Origin: Paenibacillus sp. DMB5
GTDB lineage: Bacteria; Bacillota; Bacilli; Paenibacillales; Paenibacillaceae
Assembly (NCBI RefSeq): GCF_001517085.1
Contig: NZ_LRAC01000126.1
Coordinates: 1 to 64,000 of the forward strand
Length of the DNA: 64,000 nucleotides
Direction of reading: 5' to 3'
Shown one piece after another: positions 1-8,054 of this stretch. How positions within the stretch are numbered: position 1 is the first letter of the stretch; the number at the start of each line of letters is the position of its first letter. The translations under genes and the position numbers were made by a program. The notes under the pieces were generated by a model. The model was not told the DNA's origin. It worked only from the letters and a program-made list of their open reading frames with translations, and made no database searches.

Positions 1-39
1 TCTACGGCAAGAGTCGATTTTATATGGGAGACTCCGGAA

Positions 40-237
40 TTAGGGGGTCGCACCGAAATGAGTGAAATGAAGGGCATAAATGCCTTTGATTTCGGCGGAT
101 GAGGCGAAATGAGCGAAATGAAGGGCATAAATGCCTCTGATTTCGGCGGAAGAGGCGAAATGAGTGAAATGAAGGGCATAAATGCCTCTGATTTCGGCCG
201 CTGAGGCGAAATGAGTGAAATGGGAGTTACCCCCTAA
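40..237. repeat. 51-bp tandem repeat element bounded by a 9-bp inverted repeat
   Basis: Three consecutive 51-bp units start at about 54, 105 and 156, and a partial fourth unit starts at 207. Each unit carries 'gaaatgagtgaaatga', a small palindrome ggcat-aa-atgcc and 'tgatttcgg'. The block is bounded by ttagggggt (40-48) and its exact reverse complement accccctaa (229-237), so the whole forms a discrete element of about 200 bp. No reading frame through it looks coding. The units abut without unique spacers, so it is not CRISPR. It probably belongs to a dispersed intergenic repeat family, but that cannot be confirmed from one window. Confidence 0.8.
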
Positions 238-239
238 CT

Positions 240-285
240 AAGGAATGTTCTACAGACGTTTAGTCTGCGGGCATTCCTTTTTTTG
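240..285 (+). terminator. Rho-independent terminator
   Basis: An aaggaatg/cattcctt stem encloses a second small stem (cagac/gtctg) and is followed by a run of seven T. It directly follows the tandem-repeat element and would end transcription entering from the left edge of the window. Confidence 0.7.
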
Positions 286-323
286 CATGGTGATTGACAG
301 ATGCTGGATAGGAGGGTATTATG

Positions 324-389
324 AATTTGGTTTTAGTAAATTAGTAAATTAGTAAATCACTAAATTACTAAATTACTAAATCCAAATCT
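324..389. repeat. A+T-rich direct and inverted repeats (agtaaatt / actaaatt)
   Basis: Three head-to-tail copies of an 8-base agtaaatt-like unit (332-353) face three copies of actaaatt (358-381). The arms atttgg and ccaaat lie outside them. The result is an almost symmetric, A+T-rich cruciform-capable stretch directly upstream of the gene at 435. It may be a regulator binding array or a promoter element; no protein can be assigned. Confidence 0.6.
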
Positions 390-434
390 CAGTCGAATGT
401 CTAACTAACTATTCTAAAACTGGAGTGTGCAAAC

Positions 435-914
435 ATGAAAATACCTACAACCCTCAAACATAAACCTGTGATCGTATCCGAAAATTATGAGCAGGTAGAC
501 GGCCGGTATGCCGGCAATACAGACGCCCAGGGCTTGTCCCTCGGTCTAGCCCAGTGGAATGACCGGGGCAAGGTCGACATTTCAGCCAAGGTATGGAGAC
601 ATACGGGAGAGAAGTGGTCCAGACAGTCAGAGGAGCTGCCGATGCACCGGGTGCTGGATCTGGCGATCCTGATCTGCAGAAGCAGCCTGTATTTTCAGGA
701 TGCCTACCGGATGCCCGATATGTACGATCCCGAGAACCCGCAGATTGACCGCATCGGACTGCAGGGAGATGCCATGAATGTATCGGTCTGCACCGACAAC
801 CCGATGATCGGCAATGATATTAAGCTGTTTGCCCAGGCACTCGGCGAGGACGGCGAAATGATCGGCGAGCGGCTTAGTGTTCTGGCACGGGTGCTGAAGG
901 AAATGGGCTATTAA
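435..914 (+). CDS. conserved hypothetical protein, DUF6530-like
   Basis: 159-residue soluble protein, no signal peptide or membrane segment. It opens with a motif on keeping 'KHKPVIVSENYEQVDGRYAG' and contains a WRHTGEKWSRQSEELP stretch. I recall this as a small uncharacterised Firmicutes family (DUF6530), but the family name is from memory and should be checked. Start chosen at the ATG; the upstream match to a ribosome binding site (ctggagtg) is moderate. The GIY-YIG-like gene follows 39 bases downstream, so the two may be co-transcribed. Function unknown. Confidence 0.8.
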   Translation: MKIPTTLKHKPVIVSENYEQVDGRYAGNTDAQGLSLGLAQWNDRGKVDISAKVWRHTGEKWSRQSEELPMHRVLDLAILICRSSLYFQDAYRMPDMYDPENPQIDRIGLQGDAMNVSVCTDNPMIGNDIKLFAQALGEDGEMIGERLSVLARVLKEMGY

Positions 915-953
915 GCATAGGTTTAAGGCTAAGCAATGAAAGGGGAAGATGAA

Positions 954-1313
954 GTGGACAAAAGCAAGCGCAAGGAGCTGCAGGAAGAATTCAAACAGAT
1001 CAAGACCTATATGGGAGCAATCCAGATTACCAATAAGGTCAGCGGCAAAATCTATGTAGACACCTTTTCCAACCTCAAGAACAAATGGTTCACCCTGCAG
1101 ATGCAGCTGGATATGGGACGGTTCGCCAATGCAGGCCTGCAAAAGGACTGGAAGGAGCTTGGTGCAGACAGCTTTACGTATGAGGTGCTGGAGCAGAAAG
1201 AGGCGGATGAAATTACCGATATCAAATGGGAATGCAAGCAGATGCTGAAGCACTGGCTCGACAAGCTGCAGCCTTATGAGGATAAGGGCTATAACAAACC
1301 TTTGCTTAGATAA
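954..1313 (+). CDS. GIY-YIG-like nuclease family protein
   Basis: About 119 residues. The core YMGAIQITNKVSGKIYVD, followed by NLKNKWFTLQMQL and LQKDWKELGADSFTYEVLE, matches the short GIY-YIG-related proteins common in Bacillaceae and Paenibacillus. The canonical GIY...YIG tyrosines are degenerate (MGAIQI / KIYV), so nuclease activity is uncertain. I place the start at GTG 954 because aaagggga lies 8 bases upstream of it, while the in-frame ATG at 936 has no ribosome binding site. It ends at a hairpin shared with the convergent PhzF-like gene. Confidence 0.8.
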   Translation: MDKSKRKELQEEFKQIKTYMGAIQITNKVSGKIYVDTFSNLKNKWFTLQMQLDMGRFANAGLQKDWKELGADSFTYEVLEQKEADEITDIKWECKQMLKHWLDKLQPYEDKGYNKPLLR

Positions 1314-1316
1314 ATG

Positions 1317-1362
1317 AAGAACAGCAGCAAGAACTTCTGTACAGGAAGCCTGCTGTTGTTCT
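1317..1362. terminator. bidirectional terminator between convergent genes
   Basis: The near-complementary arms aagaacagcag and ctgctgttgttctt lie between the stop of the GIY-YIG-like gene and the stop of the minus-strand PhzF-like gene, with T runs usable from the plus side. Confidence 0.55.
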
Positions 1363-1363
1363 T

Positions 1364-2257
1364 TTAGTCTATGAGCCACTCGCCCCGGGCAACCGGATGT
1401 ACCTGTCCTCCGACGTTAATGTCATACGAGCTGTCTTTTAATGAAGCCTTGACTTGAATCAGAGAGGGTCTGCCGATCTTGTATCCCTGTTCAACACGGT
1501 ACTGGAGTTCACTGCCGCCCAGATAATTATATTTCAGCAAATAGCCTGCCAGGTTCCCGTTCGCACTTCCTGTAGCCGCATCCTCAGGAAATCCGGAATC
1601 CTCACAGAATACACGAACATGAAGATCATGATCCGCCTGAACCGTCTCTTTGCAGAAGACAAGGATGTTCGCGCGGAACGCGTTTGCCAGAAAAGCCTCA
1701 AAGGCTGCATGGTTAATCCGGCAAGCGTGTACAGCCTCCAGGGAGCGAAGCGGCACAATAATCGAAGCAAGACCGGTGGATACCTCCTGTACAGGAAAAT
1801 CCGGCTCAAGCTCTCCGGCGTCAATACCCAAAATTTCTGCAATCACAGCCGGGTCAACCGTCCGCCCGAATTGCGGCGGCTTCTGCTTCATCCACAGCTC
1901 ATGCTGGCCTGCCGCAGTAACGGGAATTTGCCCGACGCCAAGATTAAGAGTTATAGTGCCGCCGGTATCCTGTTCAAGCCCCCGTTCAATCTCCCGCTGA
2001 ATAATGTACGCTGTCCCGAGGGTCGGATGCCCTGCAAACGGAACTTCAGTATCCGGTGTAAAGATCCGCACATTATAGCCGCCGTTTACCCGCTCGTCCG
2101 ACTCGATAAACGTGGTTTCAGCAAAATTGATCTCCTTCGCGATCGTCTGCAGCAGCTCCTGCGGCAGATCAGCGGTATGGCGGAACACAGCCAGCTGATT
2201 GCCGGCATATCTCTTTTCGCCAAAAACATCTACAATATAATATGGAATCGTATTCAA
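1364..2257 (-). CDS. PhzF family isomerase/epimerase
   Basis: 297 residues, the usual family length. The PhzF fold is two related halves of the diaminopimelate-epimerase type. The first half has NFAETTFIE with the conserved glutamate near residue 46, and FTPDTEVPFAGHPTLGTA near residues 66-83. The second half has the GFPEDAATGSANGNLAGYL motif near residues 222-242. Members isomerise small metabolites; outside phenazine operons, as here, the substrate is unknown. No phenazine genes are nearby. The gene is monocistronic and convergent with the preceding gene. Confidence 0.93.
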   Translation of the reverse strand: MNTIPYYIVDVFGEKRYAGNQLAVFRHTADLPQELLQTIAKEINFAETTFIESDERVNGGYNVRIFTPDTEVPFAGHPTLGTAYIIQREIERGLEQDTGGTITLNLGVGQIPVTAAGQHELWMKQKPPQFGRTVDPAVIAEILGIDAGELEPDFPVQEVSTGLASIIVPLRSLEAVHACRINHAAFEAFLANAFRANILVFCKETVQADHDLHVRVFCEDSGFPEDAATGSANGNLAGYLLKYNYLGGSELQYRVEQGYKIGRPSLIQVKASLKDSSYDINVGGQVHPVARGEWLID

Positions 2258-2503
2258 GCAAAAGCCTCCCCGTAGTGATAAACATAAGCTTTAGAATAAA
2301 AGGTTACCAGTTGTATTGCAAGACACTAGTAAACAACTATACAGCCGCTGAACTGGCTCTTTTGGCGAAACTTCCAAATTAAGGAGACGTATACACTCAA
2401 AAGCGTACTGACAGGAGGACTGTATAGTGGCAAACGGCGCTAAGAGGTTTTTTAAAATATTTTCTAAAAATATTAAGGAGCTGCGGGGTCCGGCCCCTAT
2501 GAG

Positions 2504-2695
2504 GTGAACGGCCTGCGTGTCATCTGCGTTCATTGCCGGCATGACCGGTTTGACCATGGCTTTGCCCAGCTGAACACGGCTTTGTTAAGCTTTTTGAATC
2601 TGGATTTCGCCAACCGTTCGGCTAATATTCTGACCTGTGACCGTTGCGGGTATGTTCACTGGTTCAATAAAGACATCAGGAAGGTGAGAATATGA
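2504..2695 (+). CDS. small zinc-ribbon protein
   Basis: 63 residues with two Cys pairs, CVHC near the N-terminus and CDRC near residue 47, spaced as a zinc ribbon around 'AQLNTALLSFLNLDF'. The segment after the second pair (GYVHWF) resembles small uncharacterised zinc-ribbon proteins of Bacillales. The GTG start has only gagg immediately upstream, so the start is insecure. The stop overlaps the ATG of the lipoprotein gene by four bases, which implies translational coupling. Confidence 0.65.
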   Translation: MNGLRVICVHCRHDRFDHGFAQLNTALLSFLNLDFANRSANILTCDRCGYVHWFNKDIRKVRI

Positions 2696-3360
2696 TGATT
2701 GTAAAATCCTTTGCAGGATTGGGTGCGTGTCTGGTGGCAGCCGGCTTATTGCTCACTGCATGTACAACAGATGCAAAGCCCGCTAAGCTGTCCGCACAGG
2801 AAGCGCAGATCATTATTAAGGAGAAGCTGGCTCAGAGAAGCAGCAGCCTGGCGGGCCAACTGGCTGAAATTACTCCGGATGATGTATGGGAGGAGACCGG
2901 ACATCAGCTGTTCAAGGATAGCGGCAGTCTGGAGACTTATGTAGTGGCGGATGGAAATGCTGCGGTGCTGGGGATCGGTTTTGGCGGCAGCGGGGTAACG
3001 AGCGTTGTACCGTATGATGTGAATGGTGACGGAGCCGGGGATCTTGTGTATGCCTACTCTTACGGATCAGGTATTCACCGTTCCGTGATGTCCTGGATGG
3101 ATCTGCAGACGATGACGGAGCATCCGGTGCTTAGTAAAGCTGAAGGGGAGGGGTTCCGGATGTACGATCTTATTTTGCAGAGTGAGGACAATTCGATCCT
3201 GGTGTATCAGATCAGCAATAAACAGAACCGGGAAGCAGTGACCAGGGCACTGATGAGCTATCCGGCCAGTAAGGATATTGAGTCCATGAGACTCATTAAG
3301 GATGGTGTGCTCGTTAAGGAGCAGGATGGGCTGTATTATGAAGCAACCGGGGCGGACTGA
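2692..3360 (+). CDS. secreted lipoprotein, unknown function
   Basis: 222 residues. N-terminal lipoprotein signal with lipobox LLTAC, so the mature protein starts at a lipidated Cys near residue 24. The mature part has a DVNGDGAGDL loop near residue 105, similar to the calcium-binding loops of FG-GAP/dockerin-like repeats, followed by VYAYSYGSGIHR. Ribosome binding site ggaaggtgag precedes ATGATG. It overlaps the zinc-ribbon gene by four bases and precedes the ATPase gene by 44 bases. Probably anchored on the outer face of the membrane; no enzymatic motif seen. Confidence 0.8.
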   Translation: MMIVKSFAGLGACLVAAGLLLTACTTDAKPAKLSAQEAQIIIKEKLAQRSSSLAGQLAEITPDDVWEETGHQLFKDSGSLETYVVADGNAAVLGIGFGGSGVTSVVPYDVNGDGAGDLVYAYSYGSGIHRSVMSWMDLQTMTEHPVLSKAEGEGFRMYDLILQSEDNSILVYQISNKQNREAVTRALMSYPASKDIESMRLIKDGVLVKEQDGLYYEATGAD

Positions 3361-3404
3361 GCGTTAAGCATTCATGACTAACAATAGAGGCTGGAGATGA
3401 TAAC

Positions 3405-4124
3405 ATGTTCCTGCGAAGACTGGAGCTGCTGCTCCACAATATCCCTGATCCGGGGCGATACCCGTTTTCTATACCGGCGCTGAAGCAGCTGCATACCGTT
3501 GAATTCAAGACCAATGTTACGTTTCTTGTAGGTGAAAACGGGTCAGGCAAATCCACCCTGCTGGAGGCGATTGCTTATCAATGCGGGTTCAATACGGCCG
3601 GCGGCGGACGGAACAATACCTATGAGGTAGATGCCGCCCATTCCGCGCTGGGTGACCATATCCGGCTGTCCTGGCTGCCCAAGATTACGAACGGATTTTT
3701 TCTGCGGGCCGAGACCTTTTACCATTTTGCCTCCCATCTGGATACGATGCCTGCGAGTCTGCAGTATTACGGGGGCAAGTCGCTGCATAAGCAGTCGCAC
3801 GGGGAGGCGTTTTTATCGCTGTTCAACAACCGTTTCGGCAAAAAAGCACTCTACCTGCTGGACGAGCCCGAGGCTGCACTCTCACCCGCCCGCCAGCTGT
3901 CACTGATGCGTATCATCAAGGATCTGGACAAGGAAGCGCAGTTTATCATTGCCACCCATTCACCGATCCTGCTTGGCTACCCGGATGCGCAGATCCTGAA
4001 CTTTGACAGCCAGCCTGCCTCGGAGATCCGGTACGAAGACACATTGCATTACATTATTACAAGACAATTTCTGGAGAACCGCAAGGCGGTGTTACGGGAG
4101 CTGTTCAGTGACGGGGATGAGTGA
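3405..4124 (+). CDS. AAA family ATPase (ABC/SMC-like)
   Basis: 239 residues with Walker A GENGSGKST at residues 43-51 and Walker B ALYLLDEPEAALSP near 148-161. The switch histidine is in FIIATHSPILLGYP near 185-195. This is the compact AAA_21/AAA_23-type ATPase found as a single cytoplasmic protein rather than in a transporter. There is no partner nuclease or permease beside it, so its role (signalling, DNA-linked or other) stays open. The gene follows the lipoprotein after a short gap and ends with no clear hairpin. Confidence 0.88.
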   Translation: MFLRRLELLLHNIPDPGRYPFSIPALKQLHTVEFKTNVTFLVGENGSGKSTLLEAIAYQCGFNTAGGGRNNTYEVDAAHSALGDHIRLSWLPKITNGFFLRAETFYHFASHLDTMPASLQYYGGKSLHKQSHGEAFLSLFNNRFGKKALYLLDEPEAALSPARQLSLMRIIKDLDKEAQFIIATHSPILLGYPDAQILNFDSQPASEIRYEDTLHYIITRQFLENRKAVLRELFSDGDE

Positions 4125-4220
4125 AGGCTGAGCGCCCGGACAGGTTGTTTGGAGCATCTCCGGACTGGTATAACTATTTATAAAAGACTTATATGAATGA
4201 ACATCCCGGGAGGAAGAAGT

Positions 4221-4469
4221 ATGTCCAAAGAATATTCAAGGGTATATATCGAAAGTGTAAAGCAGGAGCTGTTAAGCAGGCTTGGCCTGAAGCAAGTGTA
4301 TTTCAAGGGGCAGTCGGGCGATGATCTGCTCTATGAGGCAACCGGTTTTGACCGGGGGACATCGCATAAATTCTGTGTCCGGACCAAAAACGGATCGGTC
4401 GATGAGGCAGTTGGCGGTAAGTGGATGAAGGTGCGCGGCTTTACGGTCAAGAGCAAGAATTTGAACTGA
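4221..4469 (+). CDS. small conserved hypothetical protein
   Basis: 82 residues from ATG 4221, which has gggaggaag eight bases upstream. An in-frame ATG at 4197 lacks such a site and would add eight residues. The sequence (MSKEYSRVYIESVKQELLSR...) is soluble, mildly basic at the C-terminus (FTVKSKNLN) and has no recognisable catalytic motif. Function unknown. Confidence 0.65.
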   Translation: MSKEYSRVYIESVKQELLSRLGLKQVYFKGQSGDDLLYEATGFDRGTSHKFCVRTKNGSVDEAVGGKWMKVRGFTVKSKNLN

Positions 4470-4580
4470 GCCTTTATTAAAGTTTGCTTTTGACACGTGG
4501 CTGTTGCTTTGACTAACCCTTTTGTATCCGATATAGTTATATCCAATTAAACTGATTGCTAAAGAGACTGGAGGGCTGGT

Positions 4581-4952
4581 ATGGAGGTTTTTGCAGAGTA
4601 TCTGGAGGGAATTAATAACCCTGAGCACCGCACCCGGACGGAGGAAGTATTGAACTGGGTCGCGGAGAAGTTCCCGGGTCTGGAGCCCAGGATGGCCTGG
4701 AATCAGCCCATGTACACCGATCACGGTACCTTTATAATTGGCTTCAGCGTATCGAAACAGCATTTGGCGGTGGCCCCGGAAATTGCCGGAATCAATCGTT
4801 TTTCGGACAAAATCGTACAAGCAGGCTATGATCATACGAAGCAGCTGCTGCGGATCAAATGGGGGAGCCCGGTGGACTATGCCTTGCTTGAGGAAATAAT
4901 CGACTTTAACATTCTGGATAAAGCAGACTGCTCCACCTTCTGGCGGAAATAA
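4581..4952 (+). CDS. DUF1801 / YdhG-like iron chaperone family protein
   Basis: 123 residues. The pattern [21 protein letters not shown], followed by [30 protein letters not shown] and [11 protein letters not shown], matches the DUF1801 family, which includes B. subtilis YdhG (Fra), a frataxin-like iron chaperone. Such proteins are cytosolic. Family membership is clear; the iron role is by analogy only. Ribosome binding site ctggaggg. Monocistronic, followed by a terminator. Confidence 0.88.
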   Translation: MEVFAEYLEGINNPEHRTRTEEVLNWVAEKFPGLEPRMAWNQPMYTDHGTFIIGFSVSKQHLAVAPEIAGINRFSDKIVQAGYDHTKQLLRIKWGSPVDYALLEEIIDFNILDKADCSTFWRK

Positions 4953-4979
4953 TGACGATGCCTCAATAATATTGTATCC

Positions 4980-5012
4980 GGCCGCAATGCTTGTCATTGT
5001 GGCCTCTTTGTA
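4980..5012 (+). terminator. Rho-independent terminator
   Basis: A 10-base stem ggccgcaatg / cattgtggcc around a 5-base loop, followed by a T-rich tail, 28 bases after the DUF1801 stop codon. Confidence 0.75.
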
Positions 5013-5071
5013 TTTCTGAGAGAATATTACAAAGCCTGTTAATCAGATAACCAAAAGGATGTGAACCGGCC

Positions 5072-5620
5072 ATGCAGCTGGAAACGGAACGTTTAGTTAT
5101 AAGGGAATTCGTGCATGAAGATCTCCCGGAGGTACATGCGTATGCATCAGATCCGCTGGTAGCCAGATATATGATCTGGGGACCGAACACGGAAGCGGAG
5201 ACAAGAGACTATATCAGCATGACAATAGAGCTTCAGAATCAGTCTCCGCGCCGCGGCTATGAATTTGCTGTGGTGCTGCGGGACACCGGTCAGCTGCTGG
5301 GCGGCTGTGGCCTTCATCTCACTGAGCACCGGCAGGGGGAAATCGGCTACTGCTTCAACCCGCTATTTTGGAAGCAGGGCTATACGAGTGAGGCTGCAGC
5401 AGCACTGCTTGAACTTGGCTTCTGTACACTCGGTCTCCACCGGATCTACGCCACCTGCCGGCCGGACAATATCGGTTCAGCCAAAGTGATGCAAAAAATT
5501 GGCATGCACTATGAAGGCCATCTGCGGGAGCACAAGTGGCACAAAGGCGCATGGCATGACTCCTATCAGTATTCTATACTGGAGCATGAATATAGAAAGA
5601 TTACAAGCATACAATTTTGA
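5072..5620 (+). CDS. GNAT family N-acetyltransferase (RimJ/RimL type)
   Basis: 182 residues of the Acetyltransf_3 type. It begins with LETERLVIREF; the acetyl-CoA region includes IGYCFNPLFWKQGYTSEAA near residues 89-107 and the GLHRIYATCRPDNIGSAKVMQKIGMHYEGHL block near 121-152. RimJ/RimL-like enzymes acetylate N-terminal or other amino groups; the substrate here is unknown. Ribosome binding site aaaggatg. It stands alone between a terminator and a spaced downstream gene. Confidence 0.92.
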   Translation: MQLETERLVIREFVHEDLPEVHAYASDPLVARYMIWGPNTEAETRDYISMTIELQNQSPRRGYEFAVVLRDTGQLLGGCGLHLTEHRQGEIGYCFNPLFWKQGYTSEAAAALLELGFCTLGLHRIYATCRPDNIGSAKVMQKIGMHYEGHLREHKWHKGAWHDSYQYSILEHEYRKITSIQF

Positions 5621-5689
5621 AATAAAGGTCAAGTGATAAGCTGATAGAAACGGCAAATAGGGTAATAACCGCTTGAGGAGGAATGCCTA

Positions 5690-6328
5690 ATGGAATGGAT
5701 CTTAGAAAACGTAGAAGAGACCAGCCTACTGCACCCGGAAACGTTCTTCATCCCCTCCGAGCAGGAAAGAAACACACAGCAGGCCGGAAAAATGGTCCGG
5801 CTACATTTCGTATTGACGAATCCCGGAGCTGCCGGGCCGCGTGCTGAACGGTTGTGGGTGGAAATTACCGGCCAGGATCAGGTGAGCCGCCAGTACACGG
5901 GAATCCTGACGAATGCCCCTGAGGTTCTGAAGACGCTGAAGCTTGGAGATACGGTGCAATTCGAACCCAAGCATATTGCCCGGACCCTTCTCCGCGAAGG
6001 GGATCCGCTATGGCTGGCCGTCGGCGAGAAGCTGGCACTCGTCTCCAAGAAATGCCTGGAGCCGGGGAGTGCGGTGCACTGGATGTACCGGCAGACGCCT
6101 GAGCGGGAACAGGACAGCGGCTGGCGGCTGTTCGCCGGAGATGAGGATGAGGCCTATCTTAACAATTCCGATCATGTGAGGCTCATGCATGTCTATTCGA
6201 TCATGGATCAGGACCCCAGCCTGCTGGAGCCGTTCAAGGGAGAGACGGGTTCCGCTTTTGAGCGGGAGAGCAGGGACGGGGAATGGAAAGAGGTCAAGAA
6301 TTGGGTGCCTGAGGAGAATGAATCATAG
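5690..6328 (+). CDS. DUF2314-like plus DUF2185 (Imm33-like) protein
   Basis: 212 residues in two parts. Residues about 50-105 (LWVEITGQ...GILTNAPEVLKTLKLGDTVQFEPKHI) resemble DUF2314. Residues about 115-185 (LVSKKCLEPGSAVHWMYRQTP...DSGWRLFAGDEDEAYLNNSDHV) match DUF2185, a fold used by Imm33-type immunity proteins. Both domains recur as immunity or toxin-associated modules, yet no toxin gene is visible here. Ribosome binding site gaggagg. The last base of the stop codon is the first base of the next start, so the two genes are coupled. Confidence 0.8.
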   Translation: MEWILENVEETSLLHPETFFIPSEQERNTQQAGKMVRLHFVLTNPGAAGPRAERLWVEITGQDQVSRQYTGILTNAPEVLKTLKLGDTVQFEPKHIARTLLREGDPLWLAVGEKLALVSKKCLEPGSAVHWMYRQTPEREQDSGWRLFAGDEDEAYLNNSDHVRLMHVYSIMDQDPSLLEPFKGETGSAFERESRDGEWKEVKNWVPEENES

Positions 6329-6933
6329 TGCCTGAGTATTCGCATATCCAAACTTATGTAAGGTGTGACGCCGGCAATTTTACAAGAGTACTTAAGGAAT
6401 TTGCCGCTTTCCTTTCCCGGGTTGGCCTGGATAACAGCTATTTCTGCAGCGACGGCTTTATGTATCAGGGAGGCAATACAGATGCAGAGGAGGTCCCTGT
6501 AGAGGGGCTTTCCCTGCATGTAAGGCCTTATGTGGTTGGTCTTACTTCTGAAGTATTTCCTGAGCTGGCAGAGTCATGGCTTGAGATTAACTTGTTATTC
6601 TGGACTGAAGAGATTACAGCAGATTACAGAACAGGCGAGCTGCTGGGTGAGGTTAAGCCGTATCTGTGGGATTTGATCACGCAGCTTTCCGGCAGCTATG
6701 AGCAGAGCGGTGTATATTTTACCAGTGAAGTTATGGACGGAAAACCGTGGGAAGCAATCATTACCGGCAACAACGCGGAACTGTGGTCTTTTGATGCTGC
6801 AGTTATACCTCAGGAACTCTTTGAGCGGTATGAACAGCCGGATGATCGTTTATTTTACTATACATATAATAACAACCGGCTATTTTTGGCGCGTAGAGAG
6901 GTTTGGGGGAGGAGCCCTGGTAGTGATGAATGA
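6328..6933 (+). CDS. conserved hypothetical protein
   Basis: 201 residues, soluble and acidic. GTG start overlaps the upstream DUF2185 stop codon by one base, and gaggagaatg supplies a ribosome binding site. No family recognised. The coupling suggests a joint function with the DUF2185 protein, perhaps as another immunity-type or regulatory protein. No catalytic motif, signal or membrane segment. Confidence 0.75.
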   Translation: MPEYSHIQTYVRCDAGNFTRVLKEFAAFLSRVGLDNSYFCSDGFMYQGGNTDAEEVPVEGLSLHVRPYVVGLTSEVFPELAESWLEINLLFWTEEITADYRTGELLGEVKPYLWDLITQLSGSYEQSGVYFTSEVMDGKPWEAIITGNNAELWSFDAAVIPQELFERYEQPDDRLFYYTYNNNRLFLARREVWGRSPGSDE

Positions 6934-6964
6934 ATATTATTAGTGCTGAGAGTGGTGAAAGTAA

Positions 6965-7768
6965 ATGAATGCATATGAGCAAATGATAAAAATAAATCAC
7001 TACTTCATTAAAGGCGGAAGCCTATCTGACTCACAAAAATGTAATATTGTCGGTCAATTATTCTCGGCGCTGACTGAACCAGAACAGGCAATGAGGTTCT
7101 ATAAGGCTGTCAAGTTTCCTAATAACATTGACGGCTATGGGCGTCAGATGTATCCGATTTTCTTTATTCCACCATATAATAATGGAGTAAAGCTCAAAAC
7201 GATTTATAATCAGACACCAAAAACCCATATATTCTCTGCTAATATGTATGAACTTGAAATTATCCGCTTACTTTTCCTCCTTGCACCTAATAATCCTAAT
7301 GTACGAGAAATAGTGGATAAAACGCTTACCCGCCTGAAAACCACATGCTTTGGTGTTTGTGATGATGGAGTGGGAGAGTGCTTCGATACATCACTTGTTG
7401 TATTACGTTTTCTTGCAACGGTATCTCCTGAAGATACAAATTGGATATATGGCAGAATTGATAATTATAACAGTCATGCTGGAGACAGAAAACGCCCATG
7501 GTTTGCAAAATGGTATTTCTGGCTCTGCCTTTCTGAACTACCCTTTGAAATTGCTGAATCAGAGATTAACAAATATAAAGATGAAATCATGCCATGGCTG
7601 ACAACAAAGAGTGCGGTCATGAGTAGCGAACACGATAAAACAATTCACCCTGTCATAATCTGTATGCTTCGCAACCTAATGAGCAGATTTCCAGAATATG
7701 CTCACATAAAAGAACGTCAACCTTACATAAGTGAACGAGACGGAAGGTTACATTTTGATATGGCCTAA
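6965..7768 (+). CDS. hypothetical protein, A+T-rich, unknown function
   Basis: 267 residues, all-alpha looking, with Cys-containing centre CFGVCDDGVGECFDTS near residues 128-144. No domain recognised. Base composition is clearly richer in A+T than the neighbours, suggesting acquisition. After its TAA stop the same frame stays open for another 38 codons to TAG 7880 with protein-like content, so the C-terminus may have been shortened by a nonsense change. Ribosome binding site gtggtgaaag is weak. Confidence 0.7.
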   Translation: MNAYEQMIKINHYFIKGGSLSDSQKCNIVGQLFSALTEPEQAMRFYKAVKFPNNIDGYGRQMYPIFFIPPYNNGVKLKTIYNQTPKTHIFSANMYELEIIRLLFLLAPNNPNVREIVDKTLTRLKTTCFGVCDDGVGECFDTSLVVLRFLATVSPEDTNWIYGRIDNYNSHAGDRKRPWFAKWYFWLCLSELPFEIAESEINKYKDEIMPWLTTKSAVMSSEHDKTIHPVIICMLRNLMSRFPEYAHIKERQPYISERDGRLHFDMA

Positions 7769-8015
7769 TTATATAAAAAAAGCCTGATTGCCAAGTATCA
7801 TTACTTGCAGGACTTTGATGGAAAGGCAACCGATGATGTGCTAAGTTTCGAGAAAAATTCCATATTAACACTAAACACATAGTGGAGGACATTCATGGAA
7901 GTTACTATTCAAAATTCAATCGTTCGCCAGGGGGCTGGATAATGTTAAAACCTTGTCCAACCCTCTCATTTGCATTGATGCCGTAAATAGGCTATACTTG
8001 ATTGATTTTATATTA

Positions 8016-8036
8016 TTGATTAGTCACTAACTAAAG
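8016..8036. promoter_or_regulatory. TetR operator candidate O1
   Basis: The attgattagtcactaact stretch just upstream of the tetR ribosome binding site shares the tgatnagt / attact-like core with the three palindromes around the neighbouring reductase gene. It contains the small palindrome ttag-tca-ctaa. It is placed to mediate autoregulation. This is the weakest match of the four. Confidence 0.4.
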
Positions 8037-8054
8037 AGAAGGAGTGTTGGACTT

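Noticed and set aside
54..222. Possible CRISPR array
   Set aside because: The 51-bp units abut with no unique spacers and no cas genes are present.
627..1379. Long minus-strand open frame (250 codons) across the first two genes
   Set aside because: It runs antisense to two genes with good start sites and family-like sequence; its own product has no recognisable domain and no clear ribosome binding site.
1454..2275. Plus-strand open frame of 273 codons
   Set aside because: Antisense shadow of the PhzF-like gene, which has clear catalytic motifs on the other strand.
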